Position numbers and translations under genes: made by a program
The notes under the pieces: generated by a model
Databases searched by the model: none
Seen by the model: only the letters and a program-made list of their open reading frames with translations
Told to the model about the DNA's origin: nothing
Shown: positions 25,219 through 33,874 of the stretch, in pieces
Layout of the letters: each line of letters starts with the position of its first letter
Position numbering within the stretch: position 1 is the stretch's first letter
Assembly (NCBI GenBank): GCA_900539165.1
Contig: UQAZ01000009.1
Coordinates: 21,191-85,190 of the forward strand
DNA: 64,000 bases
Reading direction: 5' to 3'
Source of the DNA: an uncultured Oscillospiraceae bacterium
GTDB taxonomy: Bacteria; Bacillota; Clostridia; Oscillospirales; Acutalibacteraceae

Positions 25219-26607
25219 TTATTTTTGATTTTTGTACGGCTTGTGTTCTGCAACCCAGCCTTCTTTGTTCACCTGCTTTGCTCTTGCGATAGACAGAGCT
25301 TCATCGGGAATGTTGTCCGTGATTGTTGAGCCTGCCGCAATGTATGCCAGTTCGCCCACCTCAACAGGTGCAATGAGGTTTGTGTTACAGCCGATAAATG
25401 CACCGTCGCCGATTTTGCATCTCGTCTTGTTCTTTCCGTCATAGTTGCAGGTAACCGTGCCGCAACCGAAGTTTACATTTGCTCCCACATCGCTGTCGCC
25501 TATGTAGGTCAGATGTGCCGATTTTGTGCCTTCGCCGACAATGCTGTTTTTAACTTCAACAAAGTTTCCGATATGCACACCCTTTTTAAGTACGCTGTTT
25601 GCTCTTACTTTTACAAACGGACCGCAATCCACCCCGTCCTCAACGGTGCTGTCGGTTATCTTGCAGTTGTCGAGTATAACATTGTTGCCTACTGTCGAAT
25701 TGTCGATGTATGTGTTAGGGCCGATTACGCAACCGTCGCCGATTACGGTGTTTCCGATAATGATTGTGTTAGGCAAAATTCTTGTCGAATTGCCGATTTT
25801 AACATCCTTGCCAATCATAACGCCGTCGGTGCAAGGAATGTCAACGCCGTTAATCATATGCCCGTTGTTGATTCTCTCACGCATAAGAGTGTTTAATATG
25901 TTGAGCTGTCGTCTGTCGTTTGCTCCGAGAGTAACATCGGCATTTTCAACCACATATGCGCCTGCGTTCTTGCCTGCCGAAATCAAAATTTCAACGCTGT
26001 CGGTAATGTAATATTCGTTTTGAGCGTTGTTGTTTGTAATGTTGTCTAATGCATAAAGCAGGTCGCTTCCGTTAAACCAATAGAAGCCTGCGTTTGATTC
26101 GTTGATCTTCTTCTCCTCATCGGTTGCGTCCTTATGCTCTATGATTCTTTCGAGCTTGCCGTTTTCGTCACGCTTGATGTGACCGATTCCGTCGGTGTCG
26201 TCTACAAGTGCAGAGATAAGAGTAATGGAGTTGTTGTTCTCCTTGTGGTAATTGAATGCCTTTGTAAGTGTGTCGGCGTCAATCATAGGGCCGTCGCCGT
26301 TTAATACAACAATGTCGTCGTCTCTGTGTCTTTCAATGAAATCTCTCGCCTGCATTACAGCGTGTCCCGTACCGAGTTGAGGCTCTTGTAATGCCGTTTC
26401 AATGCTCGGGTCTACCGACGCTACATATTGCTCAACGATTTCGTGTTTGTAGCCGGTGATTACGCAAATGTCCTGCGCACCCATTTTCTTTACCGTGTTA
26501 ATTACATGATTAATCATAGGCTCAAAAAGAACCTCGCACATAACCTTAGGCTGTTCGGACTTCATTCTTGTACCCTTACCGCCTGCCATAATTATTGCAC
26601 ACTTCAT
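25219..26607 (-). CDS. glmU: Bifunctional UDP-GlcNAc pyrophosphorylase / GlcN-1-P acetyltransferase
   Basis: This 462-residue enzyme makes UDP-N-acetylglucosamine for peptidoglycan. The N-terminal uridyltransferase domain has MAGGKGTRM (residues 7-15) and QLGTGHAVMQA near 77. The C-terminal left-handed beta-helix of hexapeptide repeats carries the acetyltransferase, with the catalytic His near 360 in KSAHLTYIGD and the AYIAAGSTIT end. The start at 26607 has AAGGAG upstream; a longer reading is not family-like. The leader (26620-26710) contains two small hairpins, CCTCCCG/CGGGAGG and TTCTCC/GGAGAA. Confidence 0.95.
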   Translation of the reverse strand: MKCAIIMAGGKGTRMKSEQPKVMCEVLFEPMINHVINTVKKMGAQDICVITGYKHEIVEQYVASVDPSIETALQEPQLGTGHAVMQARDFIERHRDDDIVVLNGDGPMIDADTLTKAFNYHKENNNSITLISALVDDTDGIGHIKRDENGKLERIIEHKDATDEEKKINESNAGFYWFNGSDLLYALDNITNNNAQNEYYITDSVEILISAGKNAGAYVVENADVTLGANDRRQLNILNTLMRERINNGHMINGVDIPCTDGVMIGKDVKIGNSTRILPNTIIIGNTVIGDGCVIGPNTYIDNSTVGNNVILDNCKITDSTVEDGVDCGPFVKVRANSVLKKGVHIGNFVEVKNSIVGEGTKSAHLTYIGDSDVGANVNFGCGTVTCNYDGKNKTRCKIGDGAFIGCNTNLIAPVEVGELAYIAAGSTITDNIPDEALSIARAKQVNKEGWVAEHKPYKNQK

Positions 26608-26802
26608 AATTTTTCTCCTTAAATTAACGCCTCCCGTATAATTTCGGGAGGATTGAAATTTTATACAAATTCGCCTGCCTTGCGAGTGCTGTTTTCTCCG
26701 TCGGGAGAATTGCATAGATTTAGCAATTATACAAACATTATGCACCAAAACAACAAAAATTTCAACATATTTCAAAAATATTTATCGTACCTAAAAAAAT
26801 GT

Positions 26803-26831
26803 TTGTATTTTGCTATATATTATGTTATAAT
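26803..26831 (+). promoter_or_regulatory. Promoter of ppdK
   Basis: TTGTAT (26803-26808) and TATAAT (26826-26831) are spaced 17 bp, about 75 bp upstream of the ppdK start, in otherwise AT-rich sequence. Confidence 0.6.
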
Positions 26832-26911
26832 CAGTACGGATTATTCTGTGCTTTCGACATTCGCAGAGTAAAACATAAAATTATGTATATTATTTTTAGG
26901 AGGTAACTCAA

Positions 26912-29548
26912 ATGTCAAACAAATGGGTTTACATGTTTGAAGAAGGCGACATGACCATGCGTAACTTGCTTGGCGGTAAGGGTGCAAACCTTGCAGAAAT
27001 GACCAAAATCGGTCTTCCTGTACCACAGGGCTTCACCGTAACCACCGAGGCTTGTACTCAGTACTATGAGGACGGTCGTAAGATTAACGACGAAATCATG
27101 GAACAGGTTATGCAGGGCGTTGCAAAGATGGAGGAAATCAACGGTAAAAAATTCGGAGATAAGGAAAATCCTCTCCTTGTATCTGTTCGTTCGGGTGCCA
27201 GAGCTTCTATGCCGGGTATGATGGACACAATCCTTAACCTTGGTCTTAACGACGAGGTTGTTGCTACTATGATTGCAGGTAACGATGACCCTGCTTTCGA
27301 GCGTTTCGTATATGACTCATACAGAAGATTCATCCAGATGTTCTCTGATGTAGTTATGGAAGTTGGTAAGAAGTATTTCGAGCAGCTTATCGACAAGATG
27401 AAGGAAGAAAAGGGCGTTCAGTTCGACATTGAATTGACTGCTGCTGACCTCAAGGAGCTTGCTTCTCAGTTTAAGGCTGAGTATAAGAATCAGCTCGGTT
27501 CAGACTTCCCTTCAGACCCTGTTGAGCAGCTCAAGCTTGCTATCGAGGCTGTATTCCGTTCATGGGACAACCCTCGTGCAAACGTATATCGTCGTGATAA
27601 CGACATTCCTTATTCATGGGGTACTGCAGTAAATGTAATGCCTATGGTATTCGGTAACCTTAATAACGAGTCAGGTACAGGCGTTGCCTTCACTCGTGAC
27701 CCTGCAACAGGTGAGAACAAGCTTATGGGTGAGTTCCTCATCAACGCACAGGGCGAGGACGTAGTTGCCGGTGTTCGTACACCAATGCCAATCGCTCAGA
27801 TGGAGCAGGAATTCCCTGAGGCATATGCTCAGTTCCTTGAGGTTTGCGAAACTCTTGAGAACCACTATCACGATATGCAGGATATGGAATTCACTGTTGA
27901 AAATAAGAAGCTCTATATGCTTCAGTGCCGTAACGGTAAGAGAACAGCTCAGGCTGCGCTCAAGATCGCTTGCGACCTCGTAGACGAGGGACATAAGACT
28001 CCTGCCGAGGCAGTTGCTATGATCGACCCTCGTAACCTTGATACTCTTCTTCACCCACAGTTCGACGCTAAGGCACTCAAGGCTGCTACTCCGTTGGGCA
28101 AGGGTCTCGGTGCTTCTCCGGGTGCTGCTTGCGGTAAGGTTGTATTTACTGCTGAAGACGCTGAGAAGTGGAACGAGATGGGCGAGAAGGTTATCCTTGT
28201 TCGTCTTGAGACTTCACCTGAGGACATCACAGGTATGAAGGCTGCTCAGGGTATTCTTACAGTTCGTGGCGGTATGACTTCTCACGCTGCCGTTGTTGCT
28301 CGTGGTATGGGTACTTGCTGTGTATCCGGTTGCGGCGACATCGTTATGGACGAAGAAAATAAGAAGTTCACACTCGCAGGTAAGGTATTCAACGAGGGTG
28401 ATTACATTTCTATCGACGGTTCAACAGGTAATATCTATGAGGGTATTATCGAGACTGTTGATGCTCAGATTGCCGGTGAGTTCGGTAGAATTATGGCTTG
28501 GGCTGATGAGTTCAGAAAGCTCAAGGTTCGTACAAACGCTGATACTCCTGCTGACGCTAAGAAGGCAAGAGAGCTTGGCGCTGAGGGTATCGGTCTTTGC
28601 CGTACAGAGCATATGTTCTTTGAAGAGGACAGAATCGCTGCATTCAGAGAGATGATTTGCTCCGATACTGTTGAAGAGAGAGAAGCTGCTCTTGAGAAGA
28701 TTCTTCCTTACCAGCAGAATGACTTTGAGGCTCTTTATGAAGCGCTCGAGGGTTGCCCTGTAACTATCAGATTCCTTGACCCACCTCTCCACGAGTTCGT
28801 ACCTACCGAGGAAGCAGACATCGAAAAGCTTGCTAAGGCACAGGGTAAGAGCGTTGAGACTATCAAGGCTATCATTTCTTCACTTCACGAGTTCAACCCA
28901 ATGATGGGTCACCGTGGTCTTCGTCTTGCTGTTACATATCCTGAAATCGCTAAGATGCAGACTAAGGCTGTTATTCGTGCAGCTATCAATGTTTCTAAGG
29001 CTCACGCTGACTGGAATGTATGTCCTGAGATTATGATTCCTCTCGCTTGTGATGCTAAGGAGCTTAAATATGTTAAGGATATCGTTGTAGCTACTGCTGA
29101 TGCAGAAATCGCTGCTGCAGGCGTTGAGATGAAGTACGAAGTTGGTACTATGATTGAGATTCCTCGTGCTGCTCTTACAGCTGCTGACATCGCTAAGGAG
29201 GCAGAGTTCTTCTGTTTCGGTACTAACGACCTTACTCAGATGACTTACGGCTTCAGCCGTGATGACGCAGGTAAGTTCCTTAACGCTTACTATGATAAGA
29301 AGATCTTTGAGAGCGATCCGTTTGCAAGACTTGACACAACAGGTGTTGGTCAGCTTATGGAAATGGCTGTTAATAACGGTAAGGCTACCCGTCCTTCACT
29401 TCACTGCGGTATCTGCGGTGAGCATGGTGGTGACCCGACATCCGTTGAGTTCTGCCATAAGATTGGTCTTGATTATGTATCATGTTCACCATTCCGTGTT
29501 CCGATTGCTCGTCTCGCTGCTGCTCAGGCTGCTATCGCAGAGATGTAA
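26912..29548 (+). CDS. ppdK: Pyruvate, phosphate dikinase
   Basis: This 878-residue enzyme interconverts pyruvate + ATP + Pi with PEP + AMP + PPi. In many Clostridia it replaces pyruvate kinase in PPi-based glycolysis. The nucleotide-binding domain (LLGGKGANLAEM near 18), the phosphohistidine domain (GGMTSHAAVVARGMG with His near 458) and the C-terminal PEP domain (HCGICGEHGGDP, catalytic Cys near 832) are all present. Codon use differs from neighbours (many GCT, CTT, CGT), as expected for a very highly expressed gene. AGGAGG precedes the start, and a UUCG-loop terminator follows. Confidence 0.97.
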   Translation: MSNKWVYMFEEGDMTMRNLLGGKGANLAEMTKIGLPVPQGFTVTTEACTQYYEDGRKINDEIMEQVMQGVAKMEEINGKKFGDKENPLLVSVRSGARASMPGMMDTILNLGLNDEVVATMIAGNDDPAFERFVYDSYRRFIQMFSDVVMEVGKKYFEQLIDKMKEEKGVQFDIELTAADLKELASQFKAEYKNQLGSDFPSDPVEQLKLAIEAVFRSWDNPRANVYRRDNDIPYSWGTAVNVMPMVFGNLNNESGTGVAFTRDPATGENKLMGEFLINAQGEDVVAGVRTPMPIAQMEQEFPEAYAQFLEVCETLENHYHDMQDMEFTVENKKLYMLQCRNGKRTAQAALKIACDLVDEGHKTPAEAVAMIDPRNLDTLLHPQFDAKALKAATPLGKGLGASPGAACGKVVFTAEDAEKWNEMGEKVILVRLETSPEDITGMKAAQGILTVRGGMTSHAAVVARGMGTCCVSGCGDIVMDEENKKFTLAGKVFNEGDYISIDGSTGNIYEGIIETVDAQIAGEFGRIMAWADEFRKLKVRTNADTPADAKKARELGAEGIGLCRTEHMFFEEDRIAAFREMICSDTVEEREAALEKILPYQQNDFEALYEALEGCPVTIRFLDPPLHEFVPTEEADIEKLAKAQGKSVETIKAIISSLHEFNPMMGHRGLRLAVTYPEIAKMQTKAVIRAAINVSKAHADWNVCPEIMIPLACDAKELKYVKDIVVATADAEIAAAGVEMKYEVGTMIEIPRAALTAADIAKEAEFFCFGTNDLTQMTYGFSRDDAGKFLNAYYDKKIFESDPFARLDTTGVGQLMEMAVNNGKATRPSLHCGICGEHGGDPTSVEFCHKIGLDYVSCSPFRVPIARLAAAQAAIAEM

Positions 29549-29580
29549 TCGTTTCTCGTAACAGAATAATATACAAAAAT

Positions 29581-29610
29581 AAAGAGGGTAGCTTCGGCTA
29601 TCCTCTTTTT
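29581..29610 (+). terminator. Terminator of ppdK
   Basis: A 12-bp stem (AAAGAGGGTAGC/GCTATCCTCTTT) capped by a UUCG tetraloop is followed by T residues, 32 bp past the stop codon. Confidence 0.93.
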
Positions 29611-29818
29611 GTCTTTGTGGATTGCTTTCGTTCGTTTATATAATATGTTTTATATTATTATATATAATATATAAATTATAATATATGCAGAAAGTGTGGG
29701 GTTATTACAAAATTAATGAAATAAAAGTTTTGCGAAATTCAATATGTGGACACGAAATCCCTTGATTTATTGAATATATACCATATATAGAACAAGGGCG
29801 TACCAAAGCACCGTAAAA

Positions 29819-29891
29819 GTTACAATTTGTAACAACCTTTCCTTGAAAGTTTGTAACAACCGTCTAAATATTTGATTTAGTACACTAAATC
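29819..29891. promoter_or_regulatory. Palindromes and direct repeats upstream of the G5/3D gene
   Basis: The 560-bp gap after ppdK is AT-rich up to about 29800. It then has GTTACAA-T-TTGTAAC (29819-29833), two copies of TTTGTAACAACC (29826-29837 and 29850-29861, 24 bp apart), and GATTTAGT-AC-ACTAAATC (29874-29891). They lie 100-175 bp upstream of the promoter and look like binding sites. TGTAAC resembles WalR half-sites, but the spacing does not fit the WalR box. Confidence 0.45.
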
Positions 29892-29993
29892 GCAAAAGTT
29901 TACAACCACAACATATAGTGCCAAAACTCGATTTGAACATATTAACAAGCGACCGTTTTGTATATTTTGCACAATTTCATCTTAATTTAACAT

Positions 29994-30021
29994 TTGACTC
30001 ATTGTTTATAAGTGCTATAAT
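29994..30021 (+). promoter_or_regulatory. Promoter of the G5/3D gene
   Basis: TTGACT (29994-29999) and TATAAT (30016-30021) are spaced 16 bp. The leader contains a strong AGGGAGG (30048-30054) far from the main gene, partly inside the stem AGGAATA/TATTCCT (30052-30058 with 30071-30077). Confidence 0.72.
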
Positions 30022-30109
30022 AGGCACCGTTTTGAGGCAATACTTATAGGGAGGAATAAATTTCATTGTATATTCCTAAGCCCATTAAGAAAAGGAGATA
30101 AGATATAAG

Positions 30110-31342
30110 ATGACTAACCAATATACTACGGGAAAAAGACTTGTTAAGCCTATCCTGTCGGTAGTAGCTGCGCTTGTGCTTCTTATAACACTGTTTGTAA
30201 ACACAGCATTTGCCGATTCGGCAGATAAATATGATGTAACCGTAATTGACGGTACTAACACTATTTCGGTTACTACAACCGAGGTTGAGCCTATCGAGAT
30301 ACTTAAATCGGCGGGCATCATTCTTTCATCAAATGATAAGCTTGATATTTCGCAGTTCGTATCCGAGCAGGGCGGAGTAATCACTATCGACAGATATAAT
30401 TTGATTTATTTGTCGCTTTCAGGCGTAATCACCGAGTACGGTGTTTATTCCGACACAGTTGGCGAGGCTCTTGAGGAGCTTGGCTATTCGGTAGGCGAAA
30501 ATGACAGCGTAAGCTGTTCACTTACCGACCCTATCCAAAACGGTATGGTAATCAGCATTGATTCAGCCATTACCGTTAATCTCACCGTTGACGGTGAAAC
30601 AAAGGACTATGCGTTGCTTTCGGGCGATGTCCAGGGACTTTTGGATTTGGCAGGCGTTACTCTTTCGTCAGACGATTATACAGAGCCTGCACTTGACACT
30701 CAGCTTACAGACGGTATGAGCGTAAGCGTTTATCGTGTTGAGTATACCGAAAAGACAGAAACAGAGACTGTTAAGTACAGCACCGTAAGAGTTGATGACT
30801 CGGATATGGAAATCGGCAGCGAAAAGGTACAGGTTGCCGGTGTAAACGGTCAGGACGAGGTTACCTATAAGGTTAAGCTTGTAAACGGTGTTGAGCAGTC
30901 AAAAAGCGAAATCAGCCGTAAGACAATCAAAAAGAGCGTTGACGAGGAAGTAAGAGTAGGCACAAAGCTTACAGAAACTCATTCTTCGGTTGAGTCTAAC
31001 GGCGTAACAACCTGGAACGGATACAGCGTAGGCGATACCGTAAGCGGCAGATATTCTCATTATTGCGCTTGCTCGGTATGTAACGGTAACTCAAGAGGCG
31101 TTACAACCTCAGGCAAGAGAATCCAAAACGGTATGCAAAATCCGTACTATGTTGCTTGTAACTGGTTGCCGCTTGGTACGGTGATTGATGTTGACGGTCA
31201 GCTTTATACAGTAGTTGACAGAGGCGGCTCAAGCCTTTCGAGAAAGGGCAGAATTGATATATTCACCCCTGAGGGACATTCAATGTGCTATTCTCTCGGT
31301 GTAGGCAGCTGCACAATCACTATCGTTAGATTAGGCTGGTAA
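30110..31342 (+). CDS. YabE-like cell-wall protein with DUF348, G5 and 3D domains
   Basis: This 410-residue secreted protein has a signal peptide (cleavage after TAFA near residue 35), two or three DUF348 ubiquitin-like domains (about 40-215), a G5 domain (about 215-295) and a C-terminal 3D domain. The 3D part has the Asp motifs of lytic-transglycosylase-like enzymes: GTVIDVDG near 364, VVDRGG near 374 and GRIDIFTPEG near 384. YabE, YocH and resuscitation-promoting factors share this plan and remodel peptidoglycan. AAGGAG lies before the start. A terminator follows directly. Confidence 0.88.
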   Translation: MTNQYTTGKRLVKPILSVVAALVLLITLFVNTAFADSADKYDVTVIDGTNTISVTTTEVEPIEILKSAGIILSSNDKLDISQFVSEQGGVITIDRYNLIYLSLSGVITEYGVYSDTVGEALEELGYSVGENDSVSCSLTDPIQNGMVISIDSAITVNLTVDGETKDYALLSGDVQGLLDLAGVTLSSDDYTEPALDTQLTDGMSVSVYRVEYTEKTETETVKYSTVRVDDSDMEIGSEKVQVAGVNGQDEVTYKVKLVNGVEQSKSEISRKTIKKSVDEEVRVGTKLTETHSSVESNGVTTWNGYSVGDTVSGRYSHYCACSVCNGNSRGVTTSGKRIQNGMQNPYYVACNWLPLGTVIDVDGQLYTVVDRGGSSLSRKGRIDIFTPEGHSMCYSLGVGSCTITIVRLGW

Positions 31343-31361
31343 TAATTTAATATCGACAGTT

Positions 31362-31402
31362 AAACGACTTGGCTAAACTATTTAGTTTCCGAGTCGTTTT
31401 TT
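31362..31402 (+). terminator. Terminator of the G5/3D gene
   Basis: AAACGACT pairs with AGTCGTTT at the base, with inner pairs GG/CC and AAACT/AGTTT, then TTTT. Confidence 0.85.
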
Positions 31403-31445
31403 GTATATTATCGCTCCGCCGTGGAATACTATCCTCGGTGGTTTT

Positions 31446-32342
31446 ATGTATTATACCTTTGATGATGAGGCGACAACCGCAGAGCTTTGCGACACCGGCG
31501 AAAACCGTCTCACCTATGGCTATATTCCCTCTTGCGAGCTTCAGTCTTCGGCAAAGCATTTTTCCCTGCCTGCTCAGTCGCTCGTTTTGCTTGCTTCACC
31601 GTCGCATATTAATGAGTTGTATTCCTATGACGATTGTATTTTCACCGTTGTTAATAATTTTCGTGACAGCCTTGCAATTTATGTTAAAAGAAATCTCTTG
31701 CTTGTTGTTGCACTTAATGACAGCACCCACATTGCCCGTGACAGCTTCATTTCCCTTACTCCTCCCGAAGAGCCGTCATTGGCACGGCTTATCTGCATTT
31801 TGGCAGACGATTTGATTTTGGGGGACAGCAGGTATCTCTCTACGGTGCGTGAAACGGTTAAGGATATGGAAAAACAGCTCATATCCTCAAGCGAAACTAA
31901 GGATTTTAATATCCGCCTTTTTCGCCAAAAAGAGTCGCTTTCGGTTCTTTACGATTACTGCGATAATTTGCTTGATTTCATTTGCACCGTTCAGGAAAAT
32001 AAGCAGGACTTGTTTGACGAGACGGAGAGCAAATCCTTTTCTACCGTTTTCGACAGGGTTACTCGGTTTAAGGAGAGCGTTCAAATGGTGCAGGAAAGTA
32101 TTGAACATCTGCGTGACGCATATCAGTCGAGCCTCGATTTAAGGCTTAATCAAACTATGAAGGTCTTTACCGTCGTCACCGTGATGTTTTCGCCCCTCTC
32201 GTTTATCACGGGTTGGTACGGTATGAATTTTAAGTTTATGCCCGAGCTTGCTTCTCCTTACGGCTATCTCGGCGTGTGCGTTCTCGTCTTTTTCGTTGCC
32301 GTCGGATTACTGCTTTGGTTTAAGCATAAGAAATGGATATAA
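31446..32342 (+). CDS. CorA-family divalent cation transporter
   Basis: This 298-residue protein has a large cytoplasmic alpha/beta and helical domain and two C-terminal membrane helices (about 240-260 and 273-292). They are linked by the CorA signature GMN in GWYGMNFKFMPE near residue 258. It should let Mg2+ (or Co2+/Ni2+) enter as a pentamer. The ATG at 31446 with GGTGG just upstream is preferred, because the longer frame begins inside the terminator of the preceding gene. It is followed 24 bp later by yqfC. Confidence 0.85.
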   Translation: MYYTFDDEATTAELCDTGENRLTYGYIPSCELQSSAKHFSLPAQSLVLLASPSHINELYSYDDCIFTVVNNFRDSLAIYVKRNLLLVVALNDSTHIARDSFISLTPPEEPSLARLICILADDLILGDSRYLSTVRETVKDMEKQLISSSETKDFNIRLFRQKESLSVLYDYCDNLLDFICTVQENKQDLFDETESKSFSTVFDRVTRFKESVQMVQESIEHLRDAYQSSLDLRLNQTMKVFTVVTVMFSPLSFITGWYGMNFKFMPELASPYGYLGVCVLVFFVAVGLLLWFKHKKWI

Positions 32343-32366
32343 AGCATAGAATTTTATGGTGATTCT

Positions 32367-32621
32367 ATGAAAAAAATCAGCAAGACCGATACCGTAATCG
32401 GCTATTCCTGCACCTCGCACATTCACTTGATAGGCTCAGGCGAATGTGTTGTTGACGGCTTGAAGCGTGTGCTTGAATATACATCGGATTATATAAAAAT
32501 CGACCTCGGCAAATTTTGCGTCGGAATAAGCGGCTGCTGTCTGCGTATTAATGAATTCTCGCCGGAGGGTGCAATCATTAAGGGCGATATTCTGTCTGTG
32601 GAGTATTTTTCAAATAGATAG
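32367..32621 (+). CDS. yqfC: YqfC/YabP-family sporulation protein
   Basis: This 84-residue protein matches the YqfC/YabP family: short, beta-rich, with HIHLIGSGECVVDGLKRVLEY near 19 and the late GAIIKGDILSVEY ending. YqfC is made in the mother cell under sigma-E control. Together with yqfD it is conserved in spore-formers and lies next to it here as usual. A GGTGAT site precedes the start. Confidence 0.82.
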   Translation: MKKISKTDTVIGYSCTSHIHLIGSGECVVDGLKRVLEYTSDYIKIDLGKFCVGISGCCLRINEFSPEGAIIKGDILSVEYFSNR

Positions 32622-32631
32622 ACTGCTCAGA

Positions 32632-33804
32632 TTGTTGATAGGAAGCGTAAAAATCAGATTCACCGACGGCTTTGCCGAGGACTTTATAAATGCCTGCCGA
32701 GAAACGGATGTAAATATCAGAAATATAGTATCAACCGACGACGGCTTGATTGCCGAATGTCCGCCTAACGAATATGCTTTGATTGCACGGATAGCACGGC
32801 AAAACGGAGGCAAGGTGCGTGCCGTTAAGAAAAACGGTCTTGTCTTTGTGCTTGCCAAGCTTAGGTGTCGTATGGGGCTTGCAGTCGGTCTTGTTTTGAG
32901 CGTTTGCGTGTTTTCGCTCCTCTCGGGCTTTATTTGGGATGTTCGTGTTGTCGGCAACGAAACGCTTGAAGCGTCGCAAATAACCGATTTCCTTGCCTCA
33001 CAGGGACTTTACGCAGGCGCACATTGGAACAGCGTTGATAAAAGAGTGTGCGAGGGACTTGTTATGGCGAGCTTTGACGAGGTCGGTTGGGTGCATATTA
33101 ATCGTTTCGGCACGGTCGCACAGGTAGAAATTAATGAGGCAGAGCCTAAACCCGATGTAACAGATAATACCGTGGTCGCTAATTTGAAAGCGGTTAAGGA
33201 CGGAACGATTGTGTCTGCCGTTGTTTATGACGGCTGGCAGGAGGCTTTTAACGGCGACAGCGTTGTAAAGGGAGATATTCTCGTCAGCGGTGTGTACGAA
33301 AGCGAGCATGCGCAGGAGAATTTGTTTGCACGAGCAGACGGCTTGTTTATTGCCCAAACCGTTACTCCCGTTTCGCATACCGTGGCACGAGAGCAGAAAA
33401 GAAAGCAGATTACATCGGTCAGAGAGTATAAGGCGCTGTCGTTTTTCGGAATATATGTTCCTCTCTATCTTGGCAAAACTCCAAAAAATAATGTTGATGT
33501 AAGCGAAAGCCGTACCTATCTTAAAATAAATAATCGCCCCGTTCCGATAGGCGTTATCACAAAAAACATTACCTCTTATACATATTATTCCTACACTATG
33601 AACGATGACGAGCTTTGCGAAATGCTAAAGTCGCAGGTGCAGGAAAAAACAGAGTCGCTGTTTGACGAGGGCAGTATCATTTCGTCGGATATTTCTTATT
33701 CGCTTGAGGCGGATAAGGCTGTTGCCACGGGCGAGATTACGGCTTTGGAGGATATAGGGGAATGTGTCGAATTTTACGACAGAAAAAATTTGGATAATGA
33801 ATAA
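32632..33804 (+). CDS. yqfD: Sporulation protein YqfD
   Basis: This protein of about 390 residues matches YqfD: an N-terminal domain with GSVKIRFTDG, a single membrane span near residues 83-103 (GLAVGLVLSVCVFSLLSG), then the extracytoplasmic part with WDVRVVGNE and GWVHINRFGTVAQVEI. The product acts in sporulation, perhaps in the forespore envelope or translocation step. The start is uncertain. The homologous N-terminus falls at about 32614-32635, where only TTG or rarer codons (ATA, CTG) are available just after the yqfC stop. The ATG at 32551 would overlap yqfC by 71 bp and has no ribosome site. Confidence 0.82.
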   Translation: MLIGSVKIRFTDGFAEDFINACRETDVNIRNIVSTDDGLIAECPPNEYALIARIARQNGGKVRAVKKNGLVFVLAKLRCRMGLAVGLVLSVCVFSLLSGFIWDVRVVGNETLEASQITDFLASQGLYAGAHWNSVDKRVCEGLVMASFDEVGWVHINRFGTVAQVEINEAEPKPDVTDNTVVANLKAVKDGTIVSAVVYDGWQEAFNGDSVVKGDILVSGVYESEHAQENLFARADGLFIAQTVTPVSHTVAREQKRKQITSVREYKALSFFGIYVPLYLGKTPKNNVDVSESRTYLKINNRPVPIGVITKNITSYTYYSYTMNDDELCEMLKSQVQEKTESLFDEGSIISSDISYSLEADKAVATGEITALEDIGECVEFYDRKNLDNE

Positions 33805-33874
33805 TTTTTTATTGAACATTAATTTGACTTGTGCTAAAATTAATTTGACGAACAGGCTGTAAAGGAGGCTTTTT

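Noticed and set aside
29611..29760. AT-rich stretch as a replication origin
   Set aside because: There are no DnaA boxes (TTATNCACA) and no dnaA or dnaN gene nearby; simple AT-rich spacing is enough.
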